From the NCBI GenBank assembly GCA_907163345.1, contig CAJQUN010000042.1, forward strand, positions 3,701,043-3,765,042: a stretch of DNA of 64,000 nt. The letters run 5' to 3'. The stretch is from Haberlea rhodopensis (taxonomy: Eukaryota; Streptophyta; Magnoliopsida; Lamiales; Gesneriaceae). Shown here piece by piece: positions 26,016 through 37,800 of the stretch (its first letter is position 1; every line of letters starts with the position of its first letter). A model generated the notes under the pieces. That model saw only the letters and a list, made by a program, of their open reading frames with translations. It did no database searches and was not told the origin of the DNA. The position numbers were made by a program, and so were the translations under genes.

Positions 26016-28197
26016 TAGAAAAAAAAAAGCTCGTAAGTTATGACAAGAAAAATACGATGAATTGAAATATCACACGATGGCCAAAAAAATTATAAATTGA
26101 GTTGGATAGAAATGTGTGCATGAATGTACCTAGATGAGTTGTGCAATGGTGCCCAACAGAAGGTGCCCTTGTAGAGCGAGAGCCTGAGATTATATGGCCG
26201 ACGTTAGATGGAATCCCCGTGACATGTGTGGAGCCTAAAATATACCAAAACGAATGAAGATAAATGAGCCACCATGGCAAAATGAGGGACACACATGTAA
26301 CATGATCAATAGCACATAATTTAATTTGCATATAATATTGACCCACCACATAATTTAATTTGCTTATAATATTGACCCACAACATTTACATACGATATAG
26401 CACATTTAATATAATATAATTTACTTTGCATGTGATGCAGCACATGATCTAGAACGTGTGAATAAATTTGTATATGCTATAGACCATGAAGCATGTCTGA
26501 GAACACAAATTAAACAAGTCGACAAGCATAACAATATCATAATCTATCTTAAGGCTATCAAATAGTGACTTTACATGGTAATGCTTAGCAATAATGCAAG
26601 GTAGATTTGTAATCATGTGAAAGTTCAATCCAATAACATTATGCAAAATGAAGCACGAGGAACAACCTGCGTGAGGAATACGACGTGACCGATAGGCAAG
26701 AGCGGATGTCGGTGACGAGGTTGGCTCTTTGAGGTGACCTTGTTCTCGGCAGGCACTTGAGCCACTCATAGCACAACGTTTTTTTTTTCTATTTTTGGTT
26801 GAACCTGATGAACAAGCAGAAGAAGCACGCACCCCACCAGATTGCATCCCTGACATAGCAGCCCAGCAACCAAGAAAGGAGAGCAGAAGGTTCAATGTAT
26901 CTACAATGGCATGAGAACCACAAAATGAGTAGCGTAATGCAAATGAGAAAACAACAAAGACAATGAAGATGTACCATCGAGCAAGCACCAGCCTTACACA
27001 GGAACAAGGGACCCCAAATAGTAGAAGACAAACAAACAGTAGAGGGGAGTCTCAGCAGGGCCAACACGTGCAGAGGATGAAAACAACCATGGGATCTAGG
27101 CACCTCTCGCCACATTCGTACGTAAAGAGAATGGCGAGGAAAAATTTGAGCAGGCAGCGGGCAACGTAACATAGAGGCTTAAATAAATAAACAGATCACA
27201 AGAGGACAAGCAGACAAAACAGAAAGACCAACCCAGACAAAGTCTTAACCAAGGAAACATGTGAGTAATAACAAGGGGTGTACACAAATGTTGCAGCAAC
27301 TAAATATAGACTATTTGATACAAACAATCTGGAACACAATCATAAATTAAACTATATTTTTTTTCATACTGAGCTGAAATCCAAAGCACCATATCGGAGG
27401 GGCAGAATATTTTTTAATGTTCCTGTTCCGCCATTCTTGTTTTTTCAGTTAAACTGGATTTAAATTTTTTATTTGTGTGTGTATCTGTACAGTTTTTTTA
27501 TCTGGTTTCAGTTGAATTTAGAGCGATTTAACTATGTAGAGTTGAAAAATCTAAGACCTAGATGTAAATTTTGAGTCTTTATTTGTTTTATTATAAATTA
27601 TAAGCTCATAGTTGGTTGTTAAAGTAGTATTTTTATGCTTTTGCTTAGCTGAGTTGATTCTTGGTAGCAAGATTACAGTTTTAGTTTTTTTTTTATGTTT
27701 AAATTTTGAGTCTTGGAATTATGATACTCCATAGATTCCAAATCGAACTTTTCCAATACATAAATTGTCAAATATATAGGTCTAGCAGTTTTATCAATTT
27801 ATACAGCTTGTCAGAATAATCTTATACTAATATATTATTTGTTGTCTATGGAGTTGAGATCAAAACATAATGTATAATATACTTTTAATTCAAAGAAAGA
27901 ATATTTCTTCTCTACATTTATTTATTTTATGTTCTTGTAAGTTCATAATCCCCTAAAATATCATGGGATAAAGTAAAGTTTGTTTTGTTGGATTTTCTTG
28001 ATGGTGAGTTGATAATATGGTTTAATTAGAAGGTTGGTGCAATATAGTTTGAGTCAATAATGTTACAGAATAGCTGGCACTAAGGAATGGTGAATAATCT
28101 GATTTTATTATTATTTTGTTCCAAGTGACCTCATTATTTAATAGCAAGTTGTTATGTTTACTAAGGTTTTGGAAAGTGTACATTAACTATGATGCTT
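26016..28197. other. Intergenic, possibly 5' part of the Helitron; no gene recognised
   Basis: 26016-27300 holds basic, serine-rich minus-strand frames (near 26700-26830) of unknown origin. It could be the Helitron 5' region, but no terminus was placed. 26318-26380 holds a direct repeat of about 32 bp. 27300-28197 is AT-rich with no coding signal. Confidence 0.5.
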
Positions 28198-28850
28198 TGA
28201 AGGACCCCAACATACAACACGTCAAAAATGCATTTACGACGTCATATGTATGTGTAAAAAATTTATTCTTTAAAAGAATCAATACATGCTACACATCTAC
28301 GGTATGACTTTTATAAAAATTTCGGCAGTCTCCCCAGTAAACTGAGCTATCCGGAAATAAACTCAACACAAAAATAATTCACAGCCAGGGAAAAACATAA
28401 TACTAAAAGAATTCAAAATCATAAGTAAGTTCCCAGCCAGGGAAATGATCTAAACAAAAGGGAGATAAGGTATAATTAATACATATCAAAATGAGGACAT
28501 TAAAAGATTCATATATGTATACAGCTATGACACATAGTCCAAGTTCCTCTGAATATCTTTCTAGGCGTGCCAACTATCTCCCAGATCCTTCAAAAATTAG
28601 CCATGTCACCTGTTTTCCACATAAACAGCCCCTACCGGGGTAAGCATACCACAACAACATTAACATGAATGTATAAGATAATAGTACAGAATGTAATGCT
28701 ATGAGATAACAGAATGCTTCCTGAGTATATTAGAACGGGGTGGAGTCTCGATTGTTCCTGCCCTCGCACTTCTATCATTTAACAAACTCATTATACATAG
28801 CATTAGTTTCTAAGGCTGTTCAAAACACGGCATAGCCACATCGCACACTC

Positions 28851-29050
28851 TATAATTTAGATAAACACATCACTCGCCACACCGGTGACCCATAATTTAG
28901 ATAAACACAGCACTCGCCACAGCGGTGACCTATAATTTAGATAAACACATCACTCGCCACAGCGGTGACCCATAATTTAGATAAACACATCACTCGCCAC
29001 AGCGGTGACCCATAATTTAGATAAACACATCACTCGCCACAGTGGTGGCC
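28851..29050. repeat. Five 40-bp tandem units
   Basis: The unit has the form ATAATTTAGATAAACACATC followed by ACTCGCCACAGCGGTGACC and repeats five times with few changes. There are no spacers, so this is a minisatellite and not a CRISPR array. Confidence 0.92.
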
Positions 29051-29387
29051 CTCTATACATTCAATCACATCGCACACTGTAGTGGCGACCCACACTTACT
29101 AACAACACGTCATTCAATCATAGGAACGACCCGATACCCAAGCGACACTTCGCTTTTCAATAAACAGCGGAAGAACATATTCACCAGTGCTTGTACGTCA
29201 CTACGTACCTCAGTGTCAAGGATGAAGATCAAACTATCCTCCTCGCTGTCCAGATGCCCTAGAAGGCTCTGAAAGAAACCAACAACTCAACATAAGAATC
29301 ATTAGCTCAATAAGATGCTACTCAACACATAATTTATCCCATCATTTAATCCACCAATCTTACTAACCAAATGCTTCAAGATATAGT

Positions 29388-29580
29388 GCACACACACACA
29401 ACAATCCATGCCCAATCAATTTCCAATATGAATAATCATCTTCTATACATGCCAAAACAAGTTGGAGTTCCTTTATACATGCATAAGGATCTAGTCCACA
29501 CACACACTCACACACACAACTCACGCACAACACACACTCTGCACACACAGCACACACACAAACCCACATTCTGCACACAT
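29388..29580. repeat. CA-rich low-complexity tract
   Basis: Several CA/ACAC runs interrupted by CT and CG bases lie within the LTR relic. Frames across it are low-complexity artefacts. Confidence 0.8.
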
Positions 29581-31245
29581 ACTAAAATAACATCCCAACA
29601 CACTTCAAAAGCAATACGAAATAATAACCAAACCTAGCCCTCCAAAAGCCCCAAAATTTCGAAACCACAACAGCATCACAACCCCAAATTTTTGAACCAC
29701 TATCACCCTCCAAACACAAACCAAAAACTAATTTAAGTTGGGGGAAAAGAGGGCCAAGGAGGAGAGGGAGTTTACCCACAAAAGCTTCCAAAGCTAGCTT
29801 GAAGAGGTAAGAGTTTTTTATTTCTTTGGGGAAGGAGAAGGGTTAGCCGATGGTTTTGCCGATGGTTTTGTGGGAGAGGAAGAGAGGGAATCGATTTTTT
29901 TGAGAGTGGAGAAGTGGGTTTGGGTGTTATTACCCCTTTTGAAAAAAATAATCAATTCCACTACTATTAAATCATCCCACAAAAATAAAATCATTCACCC
30001 CCAAATTAAAATCTTTCAAGTTAATTTAATTATCATAAATTCCCTTTAAAAAATTAAAACAGTCTAATGTGAGTTCCCCAAGCATTTAAATTATGCTAAA
30101 GTTCCATTCATGTCCAAGTAATACGGCCCGACCCAATATACGAGGTCCAAAAAATTTGATCACGTAAATTATCTCATAATTTACCATTTACACAATTAAA
30201 TATAAGCAGAATAAACTGGGCTTCACATGCTTATTCAAGGAAAAGTATTTTAACATTGGCAAAAGTGAATATTTAGTCACGACTTTTGGCCTACTATTGA
30301 AAATCGGGAAATATTTGTATAATTTAAGCTGAGCTTCTGGCTATTCTTTGGGGTATTGAACGTCGTCAGTAAAAGAATTTCTTCCTTTATTAATGGCTAT
30401 TGATTTCATAGCTTAGCATCAAGATGAAAGAAATTTGGTACAGTGGCTAGCAACACAGATTTTACAAAGGAATGTGGTAGCATATACCTTAGCTAATTTG
30501 GCTCCTGATATTTCATTGTTTCATCTCATCATGGACGATGCATTAGATTATCATATTAGAAGTCTATGTAAAATATATATGAGTTGTTGGGTTTTGGAAA
30601 ATCGAATAATCTTAGTTTTGATGTTAACAAAACTTGTTATTGTGTTGCTAACATATTTCATCAAGTGTGCAGTTCATAGATGATAGTTTACAGCTTGATG
30701 ATCTGCTAATAAATGACATTGAGTTTGGTTGCTGAAATGAGAATTCAGCATATAGTAGACCCTGAGCGCTGATGACTAAATTGATGATATCTCATAGCTC
30801 GGATATTGAAACGACCTGATTCTAAAGGGGTTGGATAGCCAACTCAATTATCTACAAGTCATATTTCAGGCCAGCAGACTAGATTCGAAGGTTTACATGA
30901 CGAAAACATGTATGCAAGAGCTTGCTAGTATAAAGCTGAAACAGCAGCAGACAGATGTAGCAGCTGTGGTATATCGGCCACAACACTCAGCTCGCCTACC
31001 GAAACGAGATGATTCAGTATGGGTTGGAAAGCTAAGACAAAGATCTACAAGTCATCTTTGGAAGTAAAAGACTGAACAGGACGTTAAGATGGCCAAAAAG
31101 CTTCTGCAAGTCACGTCATGTGCTGCTGCATCCAGCAAACATACAGCAGAACCATCACCTCGTATTTCGAGCATAACTCTCTCATGCAGATCACTTTGCC
31201 CAGAAATCAACGAATCAAGAGATATAACCAAGAGAACAGAACAGC

Positions 31246-31610
31246 AGATGTTGGGCAGCAGGGTACCAGCAGACCTTGGCCAGTTGATGTTGTACCAGCA
31301 GGGTACCAGCAGACCTTGGCCAGCTGATGTTGTACCAGCAGACCCCAGGCCAGCGGATGCTGTACCAGCAGACCCCAGGCCAGCGGATGCTGTACCAGAA
31401 GACCTTGGCCAGCTGACGTTGTACCAGCAGACCCCAGGCCAGCAGATGCTGTACCAGCTGATGTTGTACCAGCAGACCTTGGCCAGCTGATGATGTACTA
31501 GCAGACCTCAGGCCAGCGGATGCTGTACCAGCAGACCTCAGGCTAGTTGATGCTGAACCAGCAGACCTCAGACCAGCAGACCTGACCAGCTGACCAGACC
31601 AGCAGACTTC
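31246..31610. repeat. Minisatellite in element C LTR, about 30-bp units
   Basis: Units of the type CAGCAGACC..TTGGCCAGCTGATGTTGTAC are present in about a dozen variants. A similar array lies in the second LTR at 34008-34410 with different unit order. Open frames over it give alanine/glycine/serine repeats and are not genes. Confidence 0.9.
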
Positions 31611-32434
31611 CAAAAATAGCCCAGAAGCAGAATATGATCGTTGCAATGTTTGAAAGCTTACCAAAATTGTCCCAACGGTTATATTCTTGTATCTACGTAT
31701 ATATCATTACTTGGGGCTATATACATGATTTGGAAGCTCAATAACAGCTGATTGAAGATCAATCTAAGCCTTCCAAAGCAAACCCACTTGGGATTCAATT
31801 GGGGAACTTCAAAGACAAAAACTGTTAAATGAAGAGCACTCCCCAAACCTTTGGCACCTCTTACCTTGCTGTATCAGATTCATTATGGAATCATTTGTGC
31901 CTTTGTATTCACTCTATTCATTGTATTTTTGAGCTAAAATAGAAGAGTGAATCCCATTGTACACAGTTGGTGATTCATCACAACTGGATGAGAGGTCTTT
32001 ACATGTGAGACGTTAAAGAACATGAACTTGTGTGTGCTAAGAGTTCTAGTTGGATGGGGAATGCTCAACTGGATCGGGTTTGTACAAAGAGTTGTATAAA
32101 TCAAAGTTTTCTAGTGTATCCTTCCATGAGATGGAAGAAGGGGAGACGTAGAAGCGTTGTGCTTCGAACTTCCAGAAACAAATACTTGTGTGATTTACTT
32201 TACTGCATTTATTTACCTTACTGTTTTTACATACTTTCTTGCAAATCTTTAAAATGTCTTTCAAATGTTTAATCGGTTATAGAGCGGGTTATGTCGAGTG
32301 TCTTCCGCTCGGTTTTGTAACCGAACTCGATATAATCTCTCGGTGTAATTATTTCAAGAACACGAGCTATTGAAGCTCAAGTTGGTTGAACTCGGGTGTT
32401 GAATGGCAACCCACCCCCGGAATCGATCCTAACA

Positions 32435-33281
32435 AGTGGCATCAGAGCCAGGTTGTTCTTGGAAAGCATTTTAATCGATTTTAGACGGCAATGTTTTAAA
32501 AAAAATTTCTCATGAGCATGAAATTATTTTCATAGCATAATTTTCTAAAACTTGGTGTATGAAAATTTTTAGCATAAAAATCAATTTCATTGCATTCATT
32601 TTGCACGAAAATAATTTTAAAATCTATTTCAAATGTTCTAATTTTCGTTCAATCTGTTCTAAACTCATTTTAAGTTTAAAATTGTTATTTTGAAATTTTA
32701 TTCTAACAATTTTCGAAGCATTCAGTTTTTCTGGCAGCTTGCAGCGACTTTGGGAAAATTGGCATAACTTCTTGTTCGGATGTCCAAATGACAAACCGTT
32801 TTTTGCGTTGCAAACTAGACTAATAGAGGATCGCAACGATATAGGTCTTGCAGCCTAATTCGTCACGAGAAAAAGCAGTTTATACTGCAAAGTTGACTCA
32901 TGTGCTGCCACCGCAGAAAGATGAAATGGACATTGTTGAGTTTTGTCAAGAAATTCAAACTTGTTGCCAAGTATGCTTCATCCATCATCAAAAGAGGTTA
33001 TTTTTGTTCAAAAATTAATGTGCATTGCATTTTTTTAAAATTTGTTTTAGCCTACCCCATTTGCCCCTCATTTGCTCAAATTTTCAAACCTTATAAAATT
33101 AAGGGGGAGAGTTTAATCTCAATCCTTGAGGGGGAGTAAATTTTATTTGTCTTCCTTTTTGATTCACACAAAAGGGGGAGAAATATGTTGTTTAAAAAAT
33201 ATGATTTTTCTTGTTATGCAACATTGTGCTTTAATGTTCATATTTTTATTCAAGTTTTGTGATAATAAAAAAGGGGGAGAT
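32435..33281 (+). other. Internal region of element C
   Basis: Primer site at 32435-32448 and main purine tract at 33267-33281 (AAAAAAGGGGGAGAT). Between lies AT-rich sequence with three more purine tracts. No protein domain was recognised. Confidence 0.8.
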
Positions 33282-34970
33282 TGTTGGGTTTTGGAAAACC
33301 GAATAATCTTAGTTTTGATGTTAACAAAACTTGTTATTGTGTTGCTAACATATTTCATCAAGTGTGCAGTTCATAGATGATATTTTACAGCTTGATGATC
33401 TGCTAAGAAATGACATTGAGTTTGGTTGCTGAAATGAGAATTCAGCATATAGTAGACCCCGAGCGCTGATGACTAAATTGATGATATATCATAGCTCGGA
33501 TATTGAAACGACCTGATTCTAAAAGGGTTGGATAGCCAACTAAATTCTCTACAAGTCATATTTCAGGCCAGCAGACTAGATTCGAAGGTTTATATGATGA
33601 AAACATGTATGCAAGAGCTTGCTGGTATAAAGTTGAAACAGCAGCGGACAGATTGTAGCAGCTGTGGTATATCGGCCATAACTCTCAGCTCGCCTATCGA
33701 AACGAGATGATTCAGTATGGGTTGGAAAGCTAAGACAAAGATCTACAAGTAATCTTTGGAAGTAAAAGACTGAACCGGACGTTAAGATGGCCAAAAATCT
33801 TCTGAGAGTCACGCTATGTGCTGCTGCATCCAGCAAACATACAGCGGGACCATCGCCTTGTATTTCGAGCATAACTCTCTCATACGAACTCAAAATTGAG
33901 TGATTATTGATTCCGTGGAAAGCTAAGAGAAAGGGATACAACTTTTATGAAGATCACTTTGCCCAGAAATCAACGAATCAAGAGATATAACCAAGAGAAC
34001 AGAACCGCAGATGTTGGGCAGCAGGGTACCAGCAGACCTTGGCAAGTTGATGTTGTACCAGCAGGGTACCAGCAGACCTTGGCCAGATGATGATCTACCA
34101 GCAGACCCAAGGCCAGCGGATGCTGTACCAGCAGACCCAAGGCCAGCTGATGCTGTACCAGCAGACCCCAGGCCAGCGGATGCTGTACCAGCAGACCTTG
34201 GCAAGCTGATGTTGTACCAGCAGACCCCAGGCCAGCAGATGTTGTACCAGCAGACCTCAGACCAGCTGATGCTGTACCAGGAGACCTTGGCCAGCTGATG
34301 CTGTACCAGCAGACCTCAGGCCAGCGGATGCTGTACCAGCAGACCTCAGGCCAGTTGATGCTGAACCAGCAGACCTCAGACCAGCAGACCTGACTAGCTG
34401 ACCAGACCAGCATACTTCCAAAAATAGCCCAGAAGCAGAATATGACCGTTGCAATGTTTGAAAGCTTACCAAAATTGTCCCAACGGTTATATTCTTGTAT
34501 TTAACTTATATATCATTACTTGGGGCTATATATACATGATTTGGAAGCTCAATAACAGCTGATTGAATATCAATCTAAGCCTTCCAAAGCTAACCCACTT
34601 GGGATTCAATTGGGGAACTTCAAAGACAAAAGCTGCTAAATGAAGAGCACTCCCCAAACCTTTGGCACCTCTTACCTTGCTGTATCAGATTCATTATGGA
34701 ATCATTTGTGCCTTTGTATTCACTCTATTCATTGTATTTTTGAGCTAAAATAGAAGAGTGAATCCCATTGTACACAGTTGGTGATTCATCACAACTGGAT
34801 GAGAGGTCTTTACATGTGAGACGTTAAAGAACATGAACTTGTGTGTGCTAAGAGTTCTAGTTGGATGGGGAATGCTCAACTGGATCGGGTTTGTACAAAG
34901 AGTTGTATAAATCAAAGTTTTCTAGTGTATCCTTCCATGAGTTGCATAAATCAAAGTTTTCTAGTGTATC
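33282..34970 (+). repeat. Second LTR of element C, truncated and scarred
   Basis: Matches the first LTR up to CCTTCCATGAG near 34940. A 31-base stretch copied from 34901-34931 is then pasted at 34940-34970, and inverted element D follows. It contains about 65 bases at 33885-33955 that the first LTR lacks. Confidence 0.85.
34008..34410. repeat. Minisatellite in second LTR of element C
   Basis: Same unit family as 31246-31610 but longer and with a different order of TTGG, CCAAGG and CCTCAG variants, so it has rearranged since the two LTRs were identical. Confidence 0.88.
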
Positions 34971-35103
34971 ATACACCAAATTTTGAAAAAATATGCTATG
35001 AAAATATTTCATGCTCATGAGAAAATTTTGAAAATGATTTTAAAAGATATCCGCTAAAAATCGGTTAAAATGCTTTCCAAGAACAACCCGCTCTGATACC
35101 ACT

Positions 35104-36946
35104 TGTCAGGATCGATTCCGGGGGTGGGTTGTCATTCCACACCCGAGTTCAACCAACTTGAGCTTCAATAGCTCGTGTTCTTGGATTCATGCACCGAGAG
35201 ATTATATCGAGTTCGATTACAAAATCGAGCGGAAGACACTCGACATAACCCGCTCTAAACCGATTAACTATTTGAAAGACATTTTAAAGATATGCAATTA
35301 AAGTAAATAAACAAGCATTTGTTTATGGAAGTTCGAAGGTGGTGTAATCCTTCTACGTCTCCCCTTCTTCCACCTCATGGAAGGATTCCACTAGAAGACT
35401 TTGATTTATACAATCCCGTTGTACAAACCCGTTGGGAATTCCCCATCCAACTAGAACTCCTAGCAACTCAACTATGTATGTTCTTTAATGTCTCACATAC
35501 AAAGACCTCTCATCGGTTGTGATAAATCATCAACCGTTACAATGGTATTCACTCTTCTATTAAGCTCTCAAATACAATGAATAGAGTGAATACAAAGGCA
35601 CAAATGATTCCATAATGAATCTGATACAGCAAGGTAAGAGGTGCCAAAGGTTTGAGGAGTGCTCTTCATTTAGCAACTTTTGTCTTTTAAGTTCCTCAAT
35701 TCAATCCCAAGTGGGTTTGCTTTGGAAGGCTTGGATTGATCTTCAATCAGCTGTTATTGAGCTTCCAAATCATGTATATATAGCCCCAATTAATGATATA
35801 TACGTTAGACACAAGAATATGCCCGTTGGAAAAGGTTCTGCACTATTCCCGAGCTTGCAACGGTCATATTCTGGTTTCTGGGATGTTTGTATTTCGGACC
35901 GGACTGGTCTGGTCTGCTGGTCTAGTTCAGTCTGGTCTGGTGGTTTGGTTCAGTCTGGTCTGCTGGTCTGCTGGTCTGGTCTGGACAAATCAGTCTGATG
36001 CAAGACAAGCTTGATACAAAAACAGATTGATAAACTTGCTCTTCGATCTGTTGCTTGTAACTCTTCATTCTTTGATTTCTGGGCAAAGTGATCCACATGA
36101 AAGTTGTAGCCCTTTCTCTTAGCTTTCCACGGAATCAAGAATCGCTCGATTTCAAGTTTGCATGAGAGAGTTATGCTCGAAATACGAGGCGATGCTCCTG
36201 CTGTCTGTTTGCTGGATGCAGCAGCACATGGCGTGACTTGCAGAAGCTTTTTGGCCATCTTAACGTCCGATTCAGTCTTTCACTTCCAAAGATGAATTGT
36301 AGATCTTTGTCTTAGCTTTCCAACCCATACTGAATCGTTCCGTTCCGATAAGCGAGCTAAGAGTTATGCCCACCATACTGATAGGGACTTTGCTGTAACA
36401 GCTCGATCTTACAGGCGTCACATGGCGTGACTTGCAGAAGCTTTTTGGCCATCTTAACGTCCGATTCAGTCTTTCACTTCCAAAGATAACTTGTAGATCT
36501 TTGTCTTAGCTTTCCAACCCATACTGAATCGTTCCGTTCCGATAAGCGAGCTAAGAGTTATGCCCACCAGACTGATAGGGACTTTGCTGAAACAGCTTGC
36601 TGTTTCTTCGCGGTTCAGCTCGATCTTGCAGGCGTCTTTTCTCCTTGATAACATTTGAACTAGCCGATCTGTTGTGAAATATGACTTTTAGTATTTTACG
36701 TTGGCTGTTCAATCTCTTTGGAAGCACGCCATTTCGATATCCGAGCTATTAGATATGATCAAAACAAACCGCTATGCCAGAATTCCAGTCTTGGTCCAGC
36801 TTGATATTTTCAAGCTACTTCTTTGTAATTCATCAAGCTCTTAAATATGATCTATGAACTGCACACTTGATGAAATATGTTAGCAACACAATAACAAGTT
36901 TTGTTAACATCAAAACCAAGATTATTCGGGTTTCCAAGACCCAACA
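35104..36946 (-). repeat. LTR of element D (first on the map)
   Basis: 1843 bp. Differs from the copy at 37801-39649 by a few substitutions and a 6-base indel near 35430/38130. It contains a 194-bp tandem duplication at 36227-36614 and a short GGTCTG-rich minisatellite at 35893-35992. Confidence 0.88.
36227..36614. repeat. 194-bp tandem duplication inside element D LTR
   Basis: Two copies beginning CATGGCGTGACTTGCAGAAG at 36227 and 36421. The same pair lies in the other LTR (about 38930-39317). Element C LTRs have a related segment in diverged form. Confidence 0.85.
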
Positions 36947-37800
36947 ATCTCCCCCTTTTTGATGATCACAAAACTTGAATAAAAATATGAACATTAAGGC
37001 ACAATGTTGCATAACAAGAAAAATCATATTTTTTAAACAACATATTTCTCCCCCTTTTTGTGTGAATCAAAAAGGAAGACAAATAAAATGTTCTCCCCCT
37101 CAAGGATTGAGATTAAACTCTCCCCCTTAATTTTAAAATGTTTGAAAATTTGAGCAAGTGAGGGGCAAAAAGGGTAGGCTAAAACAAATTAAAAAAAATG
37201 CAATGCACATTAATTTTTGAACAAAAATAACCTCTTTTGATGATGCATGTAGCATACTTGGCAACAAATTTGAATTTCTTGACAAAACTCAACAATGTCC
37301 ATTTCATCTTTCAGCGGTGGCAGCACATGAGTCAACTTTACAGAATAAACTGCTTTTCCTCGTGAAGAATTAGGCTGCAAGACCTATACCGTTGCGATCC
37401 TCTATGAGTCTAGTTTGCAACGCAAAAAACGGTTCGTCATTTGGACATCCGAGCAAGAAGTTATGCAAATATTCCCAAAGTCGCTGTAAGCTGCCAAAAA
37501 AACTAAAATGCTTCGAAAATTGTTAGATAAAATCTCAAAATAAAAATTTTAAACTTAAAATGAGTTAAGAACAGATTGAACGAAAATTTGAACATTTAAA
37601 ATAGATTTTAAAATTTTTTTCGTGCAAAATAAATGCAATGAAATTGATTTTTATGCTAAAAATTTTCATACACCAAATTTTGAAAAAATATGCTATGAAA
37701 ATATTTCATGCTCATGAGAAAATTTTGAAAATGATTTTAAAAGATATCCGCTAAAAATCGGTTAAAATGCTTTCCAAGAACAACCCGCTCTGATACCACT

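Larger units (their letters stand above)
28198..30200 (-). repeat. Diverged LTR relic related to the tandem element
   Basis: Landmarks follow the order of LTR 1: TGAAGGACCCCAA at the left, ACTTTTATAAAAATTT..GGCAG..TCTCCCC, two CAGCCAGGGAAA motifs, CGTACGT..CGTACCT, GTTTACCCACA, and a right part with GGCCCGACCCAA..CACGTAAA. Divergence is strong, with insertions including a 40-bp array. No internal region or second LTR adjoins, so it is a solo or truncated LTR. Ends are approximate. Confidence 0.6.
30585..34970 (+). mobile_element. Non-autonomous Sirevirus-like element C, 3' LTR truncated
   Basis: LTR 30585-32434 (TGTTGGG...CCTAACA), short internal region 32435-33281, second LTR 33282-34970 cut before its end. 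The primer site AGTGGCATCAGAGC follows the first LTR at once. The internal region is under 850 bp with no gag or pol motif. It holds four purine-tract copies of the type AAGGGGGAGA near 33102, 33130, 33174 and 33269. Repeated tracts of this type are a known mark of Sireviruses (Copia), hence the assignment. Coding function must come from another element. Confidence 0.8.

Noticed and set aside
26449..26988. 179-codon minus-strand frame
   Set aside because: Mixed hydrophobic and serine-rich composition with no domain; possibly Helitron 5' debris but not supportable as a gene.
28851..29050. Regular 40-bp array, considered as CRISPR
   Set aside because: Units are contiguous with no unique spacers and the genome is eukaryotic.
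31215..31664. 149-codon minus-strand frame rich in Ala, Gly, Ser and Trp
   Set aside because: It is a translation of the LTR minisatellite; all three frames stay open because the unit has few stop codons.
33970..34413. 147-codon minus-strand frame over the second LTR array
   Set aside because: Same minisatellite artefact, inside a truncated LTR.
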